A DNA stretch of 64,000 nt from Solimonas marina (GCF_012241385.1 NZ_JAAVXB010000002.1:310001-374000); one strand, 5' to 3'. Numbered from the stretch's first letter, positions 34,275 through 44,272 are shown. Notes: generated by a model not told the origin, from the sequence alone. Numbers and translations: made by a program.

Positions 34275-35588
34275 TTAGATGAATTGCGACAGCAGCCACA
34301 GATTGGCGGCGCTGATCGCGGCGAACAAGGTCCAGGCGACGAGCTTGGTCAGCGGGCCGTTGACGAAGCGGCCCATGATCGTGCGCCGGCTGGTGAACTG
34401 CACGAGCGGAAACAGCGCGAACGGCAGTTGCAGACTCAGCACGACCTGACTGAGCACCAGCAAGGTACCGACCGAGTGTTCGCCGAGAATGGCGACGCCG
34501 ATCAACGCCGGCACCAGCGCCAGCACGCGCGTAATGATGTGGCGGCGCCAGCACGGCATCTTCAGGTCGAGGAAGCCTTCCATGATGATTTGCCCGGCGA
34601 TGGTGCCGGTGAACGTCGAGCTCTGGCCGGCGGCCAGCAGCGCCACGCCGAACAGCGTCGCCGCCGCCGCGGTGCCGACGATCGGTTCGAGCAGCCGGTA
34701 GGCGTCTTCGATGCTGGCGACGTCGGCATAGCCGGTGCCATGGAAGGCGCTGGCGGCGAGCACCAGGATCGCGCCGTTGACGAGCATCGCCAAAAACAGC
34801 GAGCCGATGGTGTCGAAGGTCAGAAAGCGAATCGCCTCGCCACGCGCGGCTTCGTCGCTGCCAATACGACGCGTCTGCACGATCGACGAGTGCAGATAGA
34901 GGTTGTGCGGCATCACCGTCGCGCCGAGGATGCCGATCGCCAGATACATCGCGTCGCGGTCCTGGGTGACGTGCCAGCTCGGAATCAGGCCCTCGCGTAC
35001 CGCCGCCCAATCCGGCTTGGCCATCCAAAGTTCGATGAAATAGCACAGTGCGATGGTGCCGATCAGCGCCAGCACGATGGCCTCCAGATTGCGGAAGCCC
35101 TTGCCCTTGAGGCCGATCACGATCAGCGTGCTCGCCGCCGTCAGCACCACGCCGGTCAACACGCTGCAGCCGAACAGCAGGTGCAGCGCCAGCGCACAGC
35201 CGAGCACCTCGGCCAGATCGCAGGCGACGATCGCCAGCTCGGCCAGCAGCCACAACAAGACATTGGTGCGCCGCCCGTAATGCTCGCGCGACATGCGCGC
35301 CAGATCCTTGCCGGTGGCGATGCCGAGTTTCATGCTCAGCACCTGCAGCAGCATCGCCGCGAGGCTCGCCAGCAACACCACGAACAGCAGCGCGTAGCCG
35401 TAGCGCGCGCCAGCCTCGATGTCGGTAGCCCAGTTGCCCGGGTCCATGTAGCCGACCGAGACCAGCAGACCGGGGCCGAAGAACACCAGCGCCTTTTTCC
35501 ACCGTGACAGACCGGGCGTGACCGCCACTGAGCCGTGGACTTCGGACGGGCAGAACGGAGCGGTGGCGGTCTTCGGCAGTTTGAACAT
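34275..35588 (-). CDS. mntH: NRAMP-family Mn2+ transporter
   Basis: 437 residues with about 11 transmembrane helices. The metal-binding motif DPGN is in helix 1 (about 49-52) and MPHN in helix 6; both are hallmarks of proton-coupled Mn2+/Fe2+ importers. A TTG at 35669 would lengthen the N-terminus by 27 Pro-rich residues; the ATG at 35588 is preferred. Divergent from the MATE gene; no MntR site could be identified by eye. Confidence 0.93.
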   Translation of the reverse strand: MFKLPKTATAPFCPSEVHGSVAVTPGLSRWKKALVFFGPGLLVSVGYMDPGNWATDIEAGARYGYALLFVVLLASLAAMLLQVLSMKLGIATGKDLARMSREHYGRRTNVLLWLLAELAIVACDLAEVLGCALALHLLFGCSVLTGVVLTAASTLIVIGLKGKGFRNLEAIVLALIGTIALCYFIELWMAKPDWAAVREGLIPSWHVTQDRDAMYLAIGILGATVMPHNLYLHSSIVQTRRIGSDEAARGEAIRFLTFDTIGSLFLAMLVNGAILVLAASAFHGTGYADVASIEDAYRLLEPIVGTAAAATLFGVALLAAGQSSTFTGTIAGQIIMEGFLDLKMPCWRRHIITRVLALVPALIGVAILGEHSVGTLLVLSQVVLSLQLPFALFPLVQFTSRRTIMGRFVNGPLTKLVAWTLFAAISAANLWLLSQFI

Positions 35589-35750
35589 ATCGGGCGGCGG
35601 TGGCAGCGGCGTGTCGATCGGCGGCGAGTGGCGCGATGCCGCAGCCGGCACTGGCAAAGGCGCACGCAAATGCCCAGACTATGCGCCCCCCGCGCCAACG
35701 GGCCCTTCGTTGTATTCCCGCCGCTGTGCGGGAGATTACCTCCACCGCTT

Positions 35751-37121
35751 ATGTCGTACTACGATTTCCCCGCCATCCGTGCCGAGGTGCGTGCCTATCT
35801 GAGGCTCGCCTGGCCCATCGTCATTGCCCAGCTGTCGTTCGTCAGCATGGGCACCGTCGACACCATCCTGGCCGGCCGTCTCGGCGCGCCGCAGCTGGCG
35901 GCGATCGCGGTCGGCGCCAATGTCTTCTTCCTGTTGTTCGTGTTCTTCTCCGGCCTGTTCATGGCGGTCTCGCCGCTGGTCGCACAGGCGCTCGGTGCGC
36001 AGCGCGGACCGGACGAGATCAGCCGGCTGCTGCGCGGTGCGCTGGTGCTGGCGGTCTGCTGCGGCCTGCTGTGGAGCGCGGTGATCCTGCTGGTGCGCGT
36101 GCCGGTGCTCGATATCCTCGGCGTCGGCGCCGAAACGCGCGCCTATGCCAGCGGCTATCTGATCGCGATCGCGCTGGCGCCGGTGCCGATCTGCATCAAC
36201 TTCGTCCAGCGCTACGCCGCCGACGCGCATGGCATGACGCGCTTGTCGCTGGTGTCGGCGCTGGTCGGTTTCGTCGTCAACGGCGTCGCCGGTTACGCGC
36301 TGATGTATGGCCGACTCGGCATGCCGGCGCTGGGTCCGCAGGGTGCCGGCTATGCGTTGGCGCTGGCCGACACGACCATGGTCTTCGTCTACGCCGCGCA
36401 ATACCGCCGTGCGCCGGCGCTGCGGGCGCTGCAGGTGTTGCGCGCCGGCCCGTGGCCGTGGCGCGAGCCGGCGCGGCAGGTGCTGCGTCTGGGCCTGCCG
36501 ATCGCGGCGATCGTCTCGGCCGAAGCGAGCCTGTTCCAGATCGGCGCGCTGTTCGTCGCGCACTTCGGTGCCGACACCATGGCCGCGCACCAGATCGCCA
36601 TCAACTGGGCGTCGATCATGTTCATGATTCCGCTGTCGATCGGCATGGCGGCGACCGTGCGCATCGGCCACGCGGCCGGTGCCGGCGATGCCGCGGCGGT
36701 GGCGCTGCGCGGCCGCGTCGGCATTCTCATCGCGGTCGGCTTCGCGCTGTGCTCGGCCGGCGCGATGCTGCTGATGCCGCGCACCATCGTCGCGCTCTAT
36801 ACCAACGTCGACGCCGTCGCGCATATCGCAGTCGGCTTTCTGTCTTATGCGGCGCTGTTCCAGATCATCGACTGCATTCAGGCGACGTCGAATGGTGCGT
36901 TGCGCGGGCTCAAGGACACGCGCGTGCCGATGATCATCACCGTCACCGCATACTGGATCGTCGGCCTGCCGCTGGCGGCCTGGCTGACGTTTCGCACGTC
37001 GCTCGGTCCGGCCGGCGTCTGGTGCGGCTTCATCGGCGGCCTGGCGGTGGCGGCCATCGGCCTCGGCGCGCGCTTCCTGCGGCAGACCGCGCGAACCACG
37101 GTCGCGCTCGAGGCACGCTGA
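35751..37121 (+). CDS. MATE-family multidrug efflux transporter (NorM-like)
   Basis: 456 residues with 12 transmembrane helices in two related halves, each starting with a MATE-type motif (LAWPIVIAQLSFVSMGTVDTILAGRLG and LGLPIAAIVSAEASLFQIGALFVAHFG). It exports cationic drugs with Na+ or H+. The ATG at 35751 gives the normal NorM N-terminus. Confidence 0.92.
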   Translation: MSYYDFPAIRAEVRAYLRLAWPIVIAQLSFVSMGTVDTILAGRLGAPQLAAIAVGANVFFLLFVFFSGLFMAVSPLVAQALGAQRGPDEISRLLRGALVLAVCCGLLWSAVILLVRVPVLDILGVGAETRAYASGYLIAIALAPVPICINFVQRYAADAHGMTRLSLVSALVGFVVNGVAGYALMYGRLGMPALGPQGAGYALALADTTMVFVYAAQYRRAPALRALQVLRAGPWPWREPARQVLRLGLPIAAIVSAEASLFQIGALFVAHFGADTMAAHQIAINWASIMFMIPLSIGMAATVRIGHAAGAGDAAAVALRGRVGILIAVGFALCSAGAMLLMPRTIVALYTNVDAVAHIAVGFLSYAALFQIIDCIQATSNGALRGLKDTRVPMIITVTAYWIVGLPLAAWLTFRTSLGPAGVWCGFIGGLAVAAIGLGARFLRQTARTTVALEAR

Positions 37122-37212
37122 CGCCGGTTCGCGTTGCCGCAGTCGGTCGGTCTGCCTATGCTCGGGCGCGGAGCGCGCCTGCGGGCGCCGACATTCGACA
37201 ACGGGAACGACG

Positions 37213-39132
37213 ATGAAACGCAGGGGATTGCAGTGCGCCGGCTGGCTGCTGGCGACGCTGGCCACGGCCAGCGTCTACGCGGCGACCACGCCGGCGCCGG
37301 TGACGCCGATGACGCCGGACGTGATCGAGCATTACGACCAAGTGCGGCCGACAGCCGACTTCATCAAGCGCGTCGAGATGATTCCAATGCGCGACGGCGT
37401 GAGGCTCTACACCGTGATCTTCATGAAGAAGGGCACGAAGAACGCGCCCATCCTGCTGTCGCGCACGCCGTACGACGCCAAGGGTTCGACCGAGCGCGTC
37501 GCCAGCCAGAAGCTCACCGAAGTGCTGCCGGCAATGGACGCGCCGTTCGTCGACGACGGCTATATCCGCGTCTACCAGGACATCCGCGGTCTGCATCATT
37601 CCGAAGGCACCTGGGTGATGAACCGGCCGCTGGCCGGGCCGCTCAATGACACCGGCATCGACGAGTCGACCGACGCCTACGACACCATCGACTGGTTGGT
37701 GAAGCACGTGCCGGAAAGCAACGGCAAGGTCGGTGTGATCGGTTCGAGCTATCTCGGCTTCACCACGCTGATGGCGGAGATCAATCCGCATCCGGCGCTG
37801 AAGGCGGCGGCGCCGCAGAGCCCGATGGTCGACGGCTGGCGCGGTGACGACTGGTTCCACAACGGCGCGTTCCGCGTCGGCGGTTTCGACTTCGCGGTCG
37901 GCATGAGCCAGAACAAGGGGCACGGCGGCTCGATCCCGCATGGCGTCGGCGACGACTACAGCCTGTATCTGAACGCCGGCTCGGCCGGCGACTACGCGCG
38001 CGAGTGGGGCATCGAGGATGTGCCCTTCGTGCGCAAGCTGATGGAGAACCCGGCGTACACACCGTTCTGGTCCTTGCAGGCCGTCGACCAGTGGATGGCG
38101 AAGCGGCCGCTGACGGTGCCGACCATGCTGATCGTCGGTCAGTGGGATCAGGAAGACTCGTACGGCGGGCCGGCGGTGTACAAGGCGGTGGTCGACTCCA
38201 AGCTGCGCAAGGCGCCGGTGACGCTGGTCATCGGTCCGTGGCGGCACTCCGGCGTCAATCACTACGGCTACGACCTCGGCGCATTGACCTTCACCGGCGA
38301 CACCGCCGCGGAATTCCGCACGCGGTATCTGAAGCCGTTCTTCGATCACTATCTGAAGGGCGGCGCCGACCCGCATACGCCGGGCGCCATCACCTATGCG
38401 ACCGGCGCCAATCACTGGGACGAGTCGCCGCGCTGGCCGGTCGGCAAGCCGACGCCGCTGTATCTGACCGCCGATCACCGCGTCAGCTTCGACAAACCAG
38501 CCGCTGCGGCGCATGACGACTACGTGTCCGATCCGGCCAAGCCGGTGCCGTTCATTCCGCGGCCGATCAACATGGGCGATCCGTTCCAGTGGAAGCCGTG
38601 GCTGGTGCACGACCAGCGCTTCGTCTCCGACCGGCCGGACGTGCTCGCTTACGAAGGCCAGCCGCTGACCCAGCCGGTGCACATCATGGGCGCGCCAGCG
38701 GTCGAACTGCATGCCGCGACGTCCGGCAGCGACAGCGACTGGGTCGTCAAGCTCATCGACATCTATCCGAACACCTCGCCGGAACCGGCCCGGGAAGGTT
38801 CGAAACCGAGCATGGCCGGCTTCGAGCTGCCGATCGGCATCGAGATCTTCCGCGGTCGCTACGTGCACGGCTTCGACAAGCCGCAGGCGCTGACGCCGGG
38901 CAAGGTCGAGACCTATCGTTTCGCGCTGCCGAACGTCGACCACGTGTTCCTGCCGGGGCATCGCATCGGCGTACAGATCCAGTCGAGCCTGTTCCCGCTC
39001 TACGATCGCAATCCGCAGACCTACGTCAGCAATATCTTCAACGCCCGGCCTGCCGACTACCAGCCGGCGACGCAAAGCGTCTATCGCGGCGGCGACGAGG
39101 CCACACGCGTGATGCTGCCCATCGTGCAGTGA
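37213..39132 (+). CDS. CocE/NonD family hydrolase (X-Pro dipeptidyl-peptidase S15-like)
   Basis: 639 residues with a signal peptide (about 1-24). The alpha/beta-hydrolase nucleophile Ser179 is in GSSYLGFT; acidic and His residues follow (for example VGQWDQED and GPWRHSG), and a C-terminal jelly-roll domain (about 420-639; QIQSSLFPLYDRNPQ). Related enzymes are glutaryl-7-ACA acylases, cocaine esterases and X-Pro peptidases; the natural substrate is probably an ester, amide or dipeptide in the periplasm. Confidence 0.88.
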   Translation: MKRRGLQCAGWLLATLATASVYAATTPAPVTPMTPDVIEHYDQVRPTADFIKRVEMIPMRDGVRLYTVIFMKKGTKNAPILLSRTPYDAKGSTERVASQKLTEVLPAMDAPFVDDGYIRVYQDIRGLHHSEGTWVMNRPLAGPLNDTGIDESTDAYDTIDWLVKHVPESNGKVGVIGSSYLGFTTLMAEINPHPALKAAAPQSPMVDGWRGDDWFHNGAFRVGGFDFAVGMSQNKGHGGSIPHGVGDDYSLYLNAGSAGDYAREWGIEDVPFVRKLMENPAYTPFWSLQAVDQWMAKRPLTVPTMLIVGQWDQEDSYGGPAVYKAVVDSKLRKAPVTLVIGPWRHSGVNHYGYDLGALTFTGDTAAEFRTRYLKPFFDHYLKGGADPHTPGAITYATGANHWDESPRWPVGKPTPLYLTADHRVSFDKPAAAAHDDYVSDPAKPVPFIPRPINMGDPFQWKPWLVHDQRFVSDRPDVLAYEGQPLTQPVHIMGAPAVELHAATSGSDSDWVVKLIDIYPNTSPEPAREGSKPSMAGFELPIGIEIFRGRYVHGFDKPQALTPGKVETYRFALPNVDHVFLPGHRIGVQIQSSLFPLYDRNPQTYVSNIFNARPADYQPATQSVYRGGDEATRVMLPIVQ

Positions 39133-39138
39133 CCGCAG

Positions 39139-39182
39139 GCGCCCGTGCATCCGCCGCGGCACGCGGCCGGATGCACGGGCGC
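39139..39182 (+). terminator. Large GC-rich hairpin after the CocE-like gene
   Basis: 15-bp perfect stem (GCGCCCGTGCATCCG and its complement) with a 14-base loop, 7 bases after the stop. No T-run follows, so it may be a transcript-stabilising or rho-assisted end. Confidence 0.6.
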
Positions 39183-39274
39183 GCTTCAGTGCAAAACGAT
39201 CTTTGCATATGTCTTGAACTCGTCTTCGTCGCGGTTCCTAATGGCGGTCTTCCCCCACCGGACGGAGACCTGAC

Positions 39275-39901
39275 ATGACCCTGAGACTCGGCGACATCGC
39301 ACCCGATTTCGAAGCCGACACCACCGAAGGCAAGATTCATTTTCACGACTGGCTCGGCAGTTCCTGGGGCGTGCTGTTCTCGCACCCCAAGAACTACACG
39401 CCGGTCTGCACGACCGAGCTCGGTTACACCGCCAAGCTCAAGCCGGAATTCGACAAGCGCAACGTCAAGGCCATCGGCCTGTCGGTCGACAAGCTCGAAG
39501 ATCATCACGGCTGGAGCAAGGACATCGAGGAAACGCAGGGCACCGCGCTGAATTTCCCGCTGATCGCCGACGCCGACAAGAAGGTCGCCAACCTCTACGA
39601 CATGATCCACCCGAACGCCAGCGACACGGTGACCGTGCGCAGCGTGTTCATCATCGACCCGAACAAGAAGATCCGCCTGACGCTGACCTACCCGGCGTCG
39701 ACCGGCCGCAACTTCGACGAGATCCTGCGCGTCATCGACTCGCTGCAGTTGACCGACAAGCAGAAGCTGGCGACGCCGGTGAACTGGAAGCCGGGCGACG
39801 ACGCCATCATCGTGCCGGCGGTCAAGGACGACGAAGCCAAGACCTTGTTCCCGCAGGGCTGGAAGACGCTCAAACCTTACCTGCGCATCGTCAAGCCGTA
39901 A
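39275..39901 (+). CDS. 1-Cys peroxiredoxin (Prx6/AhpC-TSA family)
   Basis: 208-residue thiol peroxidase. The peroxidatic Cys45 is in YTPVCTTE, followed by the conserved Arg in VRSVFIIDP and a C-terminal domain typical of Prx6 (VNWKPGDDAIIVP). No resolving Cys is seen at the usual place. It reduces hydrogen and lipid peroxides. Single gene with its own terminator. Confidence 0.93.
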   Translation: MTLRLGDIAPDFEADTTEGKIHFHDWLGSSWGVLFSHPKNYTPVCTTELGYTAKLKPEFDKRNVKAIGLSVDKLEDHHGWSKDIEETQGTALNFPLIADADKKVANLYDMIHPNASDTVTVRSVFIIDPNKKIRLTLTYPASTGRNFDEILRVIDSLQLTDKQKLATPVNWKPGDDAIIVPAVKDDEAKTLFPQGWKTLKPYLRIVKP

Positions 39902-39931
39902 GCGACAGGAAGCGGCCGGACGTGAAACAAG

Positions 39932-39965
39932 GAAGGCACCGCATCCGCCGGGATGCGGTGCCTTC
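39932..39965. terminator. Terminator between peroxiredoxin and tatD
   Basis: GAAGGCACCGCATCC stem with a GCCG loop and its exact complement, ending in CTTCTTCG; T-rich in the plus direction and between converging genes. Confidence 0.85.
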
Positions 39966-39971
39966 TTCGTT

Positions 39972-40772
39972 TCAGGCTGCGTGCAAGCCGAAGAAGCGCC
40001 GCGCGTTGGCGCTGGTGTAGGCGGCGACCTCGGCCTCGTCCTGGCCGCGTGCGGCGGCGACGGCGCGTGCCACCCACGGCAGCAGGCAGGGTTCGTTGCG
40101 ACGGTTGCTGCCGACCACGGCTTTCGGTGCCGTGCGCGGCAGCAGATACGGCGCGTCGGTTTCGATCATCAGGCGTGCGTCGGCGATGTCCGGCACGGCG
40201 TCGATCAGGTGCTTGCCGCGGCGCTCGTCGCAGATCCAGCCGGTGATGCCGATGTGGCAGTCCAGCGGCAGGTAGTCGTTCAGTGCGTCGCGCGTATCGG
40301 TGAAGCAGTGCACGACCACGGCGCCGAGCTGCGGGCGATGCTCGCGCAGCATCGCGACGAAGTCGGCGTGCGCATCGCGCTGATGCAGGAACAGCGGCTT
40401 GCCGGTGTCGGCGGCCAGACGCAGCTGCGCGGCGAACGCGGCGCGCTGTTGTTCCGGCGTCGAGAAGTTGCGGAAGTAGTCGAGCCCGCATTCGCCGAGC
40501 GACGCGACTTCCGGCGCCGCCGCCAGATCACGGTACTGCGCGGCGACCTCGGCGTTCCATTCGGACGCGTGGTGCGGATGCAGACCGGCGGTCGCATAGA
40601 GCCGCTGCGGGTATTGCTGTGCCAGCGCGATGGCGGCGCGGCTGCTGTCGAGCGAGCTGCCGGTGATGACGATCTGCGTGACGCCGGCTTCGCGCGCGCG
40701 TTCGAGGACGGCGTCGCGGTCGGCATCGAAACTGTCGTGCGCGAGGTTGGCGCCGATGTCGATCAATTCCAT
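39972..40772 (-). CDS. tatD: TatD family metal-dependent DNase
   Basis: 266-residue TIM-barrel nuclease. Motifs: DIGANL at the start, AGLHPHHA, GECGLDYFRN (metal ligand Glu), PLFLHQRDAH, VHCFTD and ETDAPYL. It has 3'-5' exonuclease activity on DNA in E. coli and acts in H2O2-damage repair. Metal ligands all present. Confidence 0.94.
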   Translation of the reverse strand: MELIDIGANLAHDSFDADRDAVLERAREAGVTQIVITGSSLDSSRAAIALAQQYPQRLYATAGLHPHHASEWNAEVAAQYRDLAAAPEVASLGECGLDYFRNFSTPEQQRAAFAAQLRLAADTGKPLFLHQRDAHADFVAMLREHRPQLGAVVVHCFTDTRDALNDYLPLDCHIGITGWICDERRGKHLIDAVPDIADARLMIETDAPYLLPRTAPKAVVGSNRRNEPCLLPWVARAVAAARGQDEAEVAAYTSANARRFFGLHAA

Positions 40773-40832
40773 GATGAGAATGAAAAAGCGGGTGAGCGGA
40801 ATGAGGCGTCGCGGGCAACGCCGACGGCGAAC

Positions 40833-42668
40833 TCAGCGTCCGTTCGGTGCCGCGCAGTTCTGACGCCAGACGACGACCTGCTCGACGTGCGTCGGCGTGC
40901 CCGGCGGCGGCGTGCGTTCGAGCATATAGATCATCTGCAAGCTGTCGAGCCGCTTCGGGTCATCCTTCTTGCGGCCGTCGTTCCACTGCGCGCACAGATA
41001 ATTGCCGTACCAGCGACGATTGGCGGCGTAGCGCTTTTCCCAGAGCCGGCCGCGATAGGTCAGCCAGCGGATGTTTTCCTGTTCGAGCGCGTAGTTCTTC
41101 GGCTTGCGATATTCCGGCGCGCCGCGCTGCGGATGCAGCAGGTCGACCTCCGAGCCGTCGCCGAGGCGGCCCGGCAACACCCACCAGCCGTCGTCCTTGA
41201 GCGGGTAGGGTGCGAACATGTTCCATAGCTGGTCGATGCGCAGCACACGGAACATCGGTGTCATCGCGTGATAACTCGCCGACGGCAGCACGTGAATGGT
41301 GTGCAGGTTCCAGACGAAGACCAGCGCAGTAAAGACGCCGGCGACGCGATACCAGAAGCGCGAGACTTCGAAACGCGTTTCGCGCATCGGCAACAGCGCG
41401 GCGCTGACGACGCCGAAACCGCCGCGGTGGCGGCCGACCCAGTCGTAGACGAGCGTGCCCGGCTTGTTCAGTGCGCCCAGGCGCAGCAACGGCGCCAGCC
41501 AGAACAAGACGGCCGAGTGTCGCACCAGCGCGGCGAATGCGGCCCACTTCAGATGGGCCTGCTCGTCGCTGTCGATCAGTACCCACGAGTAATTCGCTTC
41601 GAGCAAGGTCTTGGCGCGCGGCGTGTCCTGCGCCGGCGCGATCTGCAGCTCGGGAACGATCAGCAGTTGCCGTAACAGCAGGCAGGCCTTCAGGCAGAAC
41701 GCGCAGTCGCGGTCGTAATACAGCCGTGGCGGCTTGCCGGCATCACGCGCGTCACGCCGCCGCGCCGCGGCGTCCCACAGCCAGCCGCCGGCGAACGCGG
41801 TCAGCGACGCGAAGCTGACGAACGGGAAGTGGCCGATCTGCAGGCAGAGAAGAAAGCCCAGATGCATGGTCATCAGCGCCAGCATGATGACCAGCCGCAC
41901 CGGCCGCAGGAAATACGGCGTGAAGATCAGGATCGGACCGAACAGTTCGAGGAAGAACACGAAGGCCGACAGCGCCGTCATCAGATGCGGAAAATTCAGC
42001 AGCCACTGGCCCAGCGGCAGGGCGTGGCGGTCGAGCATCAGCGCGTAATAGACGGCCGTGAAATCCGGCCACCACTCGTGCCCGGATTTGAGAATGGCGC
42101 TGAAGAAGTAGACCGACATCGCCTGCAGCAGCAGGCCCAGCGACGCCCACGACACATGCAGATGGTCCTGCGGCGGCGGATTCGTGCTCAGCGCCGCGTC
42201 GACCGAATAGCGTGCGCCCAGCGGCAGGAACATCGCCCAGAACAACAGACAGCACAGCAGCAGGTCGCCGCCGATCAGCACCATCGGGTCGCGATTGATC
42301 AAGGACGCCCAGAGCACGAACGACGCGATCGTCGCGATACGCGTGCGCCAACCCAGTGCCAGCATCGCCGCGAAGCCGGCCTGTACGATCAGCAGCATGG
42401 CGACGAACCAGGTCTGGCCGTTCATCAGATACAGCGACCAGCGCCAACGGCTGTCGGATTCGATCATCCAGACGCGTGGCATCACGCCGTGATCGGTCCA
42501 GAACGCGCCGAGATCGCGAAAGCAGCTGAGCACGCACCACAGCAAGACCAGGCCCAGCACCGTGCGAAACAGCGCCAGCGTGCGCAGATCGATGCCGACC
42601 ATCTCGGCAAGCCGTGGGTAGCGCTGGGCGAAGGGAGCGGGCGGAGTGGTGGTCGGCGCGGCGTTCAT
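40833..42668 (-). CDS. HTTM (vitamin-K carboxylase-like) membrane protein fused to a DCC thiol-oxidoreductase domain
   Basis: 611 residues. The N-terminal half (about 25-300) is an HTTM domain: several transmembrane helices with the carboxylase-like blocks LALFRTVLG, WRTRIATIASFVLW and SGHEWWPDF. The second part (about 314-430) is a DCC1-like domain opening with YYDRDCAFC (DCAFC at 321-325), a thiol-disulfide motif, and is followed by another membrane segment and a soluble tail of about 150 residues. HTTM proteins resemble gamma-glutamyl carboxylase but bacterial roles are mostly unknown. The ATG at 42668 fits the HTTM N-terminus. Confidence 0.82.
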   Translation of the reverse strand: MNAAPTTTPPAPFAQRYPRLAEMVGIDLRTLALFRTVLGLVLLWCVLSCFRDLGAFWTDHGVMPRVWMIESDSRWRWSLYLMNGQTWFVAMLLIVQAGFAAMLALGWRTRIATIASFVLWASLINRDPMVLIGGDLLLCCLLFWAMFLPLGARYSVDAALSTNPPPQDHLHVSWASLGLLLQAMSVYFFSAILKSGHEWWPDFTAVYYALMLDRHALPLGQWLLNFPHLMTALSAFVFFLELFGPILIFTPYFLRPVRLVIMLALMTMHLGFLLCLQIGHFPFVSFASLTAFAGGWLWDAAARRRDARDAGKPPRLYYDRDCAFCLKACLLLRQLLIVPELQIAPAQDTPRAKTLLEANYSWVLIDSDEQAHLKWAAFAALVRHSAVLFWLAPLLRLGALNKPGTLVYDWVGRHRGGFGVVSAALLPMRETRFEVSRFWYRVAGVFTALVFVWNLHTIHVLPSASYHAMTPMFRVLRIDQLWNMFAPYPLKDDGWWVLPGRLGDGSEVDLLHPQRGAPEYRKPKNYALEQENIRWLTYRGRLWEKRYAANRRWYGNYLCAQWNDGRKKDDPKRLDSLQMIYMLERTPPPGTPTHVEQVVVWRQNCAAPNGR

Positions 42669-42762
42669 GGCACGCGGATGCTGACTGCTCGCTGTACCGG
42701 CTGGCAAGAGGATTTCTGCTGATGGGGCAAAATATCCCGATCTTTTGTCGACACCGATCCTC

Positions 42763-43443
42763 ATGAGCGAATTCCTCCCCGCGCCGGGCGAAGCCCGCAG
42801 CACGACGATTGCCGGGCCTGCCGGTCAGATCGAAATTCACCTGGCGGCGCCGAAGGCCGATGTTGCGCGGCCGGGGTTTGCGCTGGTCTGTCATCCGCAC
42901 CCGCTGATGGGCGGCGCGCTGTCGAACAAGGTCACCTACACGCTGGCGTCGTCTGCGCTCAAAGCGGGCTTGCATGCGCTGCGCTTCAATTTCCGCGGCG
43001 TCGGCAAGAGCGAAGGCGCGCATGACGGCGGCCGCGCCGAAACCGACGACGTGGTGTTTCTCGGCGAATGGCTGCGCGCGCAGCTGCCGCCGGGGCCGCT
43101 GGCGCTGATGGGCTTTTCGTTTGGCGCCTGGGTCAGCGTCAATGCTGCCGCGCGCCTGAAGCCGGCGATGCAGGTCAGCATCGCGCCGCCGTTCGCCAAA
43201 TACTTCGACAGCCTGCCGAAGCCGCAGCGGCCGCCGTGCCCGTGGCTGGTCGTGCACGGTACGGCCGACGACGTCGTCGATCTCGACGAGACCAAGCTGG
43301 CGCTGGCCGGCTACGAGCCGCCGCCGCAGTTGGTCACGGTCGCGGATGCCGGGCACTTCTTTCACGGCCGGCTGACCGACCTTGGCGACATCGTCCAGCC
43401 GTTCATCGAGCACCCGCTCGGCGATACGGCGACGGGTGGCTGA
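42763..43443 (+). CDS. Alpha/beta hydrolase
   Basis: 226 residues. The family of small hydrolases with HPHPLMGG (about 44-51) near the oxyanion hole, nucleophile Ser119 in GFSFG, Asp in HGTADDVVD and His in DAGHFFHG. A TTG at 42745 is an alternative start. Substrate unknown; no signal peptide. Confidence 0.88.
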   Translation: MSEFLPAPGEARSTTIAGPAGQIEIHLAAPKADVARPGFALVCHPHPLMGGALSNKVTYTLASSALKAGLHALRFNFRGVGKSEGAHDGGRAETDDVVFLGEWLRAQLPPGPLALMGFSFGAWVSVNAAARLKPAMQVSIAPPFAKYFDSLPKPQRPPCPWLVVHGTADDVVDLDETKLALAGYEPPPQLVTVADAGHFFHGRLTDLGDIVQPFIEHPLGDTATGG

Positions 43444-43501
43444 CGCGCTGCTATCCTGCCGGCGGGAATGAGGGCCAGGACGGCCCGACAATGAGGGGAA
43501 A

Positions 43502-44257
43502 ATGATGAAGATGCGCCATGTGCTGCTTGCTGCCTGCCTGCTCGTGCCCGCCACCTCGGCCTTTGCGGACGATCTGGACATCAACTGTCAGGGCGGTCTG
43601 CTGGCCGACGACAGCTGCCAACAGGCGTTCCACGGCGCGGCCAAGGATGTCGCCGCGACGCTCAATTACAAGATTGTTGCGCCGGCCGAATCGACCGGCA
43701 TCCTCGGCTTCGGCATTGCCGCCATCGCCAGCTACACGCCGACCCAGCACAAGGACGACTGGAACACGCTGACCGGCGATGACGTCAAGCAGCTCGGCAT
43801 GGTCGGCGCGGTCATCAACAAGGGCTTGCCGCTGGGCTTCGACGTCGGCGCGTTCTATGCCACCGTGCCGACCGGCGACGGCGCGGCGGCCTACGGTTTC
43901 CAGCTGCGCTACGCGATCCTCGACGGCGGCATCGCCGAGCCGGCGCTGGCGGTCGAGGCCAACTACACCATCGGCACCGGCATCGATGACTTCGATTACC
44001 ACTCCTGGGGTGTCGATGCGATGCTGTCGAAAGGCTTCGCATTCCTCACGCCTTACATCGGCGTCGGCTATGCGTCGGCGCAGATCGACCCCAGCGATTC
44101 GGTCAAGGCCGAATATGCGCTCAAGGATGAATCCGTCGATACCACGCGTTTCTTCGTCGGCTCACGAATTGCGCTCGGATTTTTCGAATTGACGCCGGAA
44201 TACGAACATTTCGGCAAGAACAATGTCTACAACCTGCGTCTGGGCTTTTCGTTCTGA
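43502..44257 (+). CDS. Probable outer-membrane beta-barrel protein
   Basis: 251 residues with a signal peptide (about 1-22, ...SAFADD) and a repeating pattern of amphipathic strands ending in aromatic residues, with a final strand NLRLGFSF ending in Phe, the usual signal for insertion into the outer membrane. One pair of Cys (about residues 29 and 39) may form a disulfide. No named family. Probably co-transcribed with the TerB-like gene 15 bases downstream. Confidence 0.68.
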   Translation: MMKMRHVLLAACLLVPATSAFADDLDINCQGGLLADDSCQQAFHGAAKDVAATLNYKIVAPAESTGILGFGIAAIASYTPTQHKDDWNTLTGDDVKQLGMVGAVINKGLPLGFDVGAFYATVPTGDGAAAYGFQLRYAILDGGIAEPALAVEANYTIGTGIDDFDYHSWGVDAMLSKGFAFLTPYIGVGYASAQIDPSDSVKAEYALKDESVDTTRFFVGSRIALGFFELTPEYEHFGKNNVYNLRLGFSF

Positions 44258-44272
44258 TCAATCGCAGGTGAC

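Noticed and set aside
37156-39162. Minus-strand open frame of 668 codons opposite the CocE-like gene
   Set aside because: Shadow of the real gene, with typical RRR/HRRH composition; the plus-strand frame has the full hydrolase motifs.
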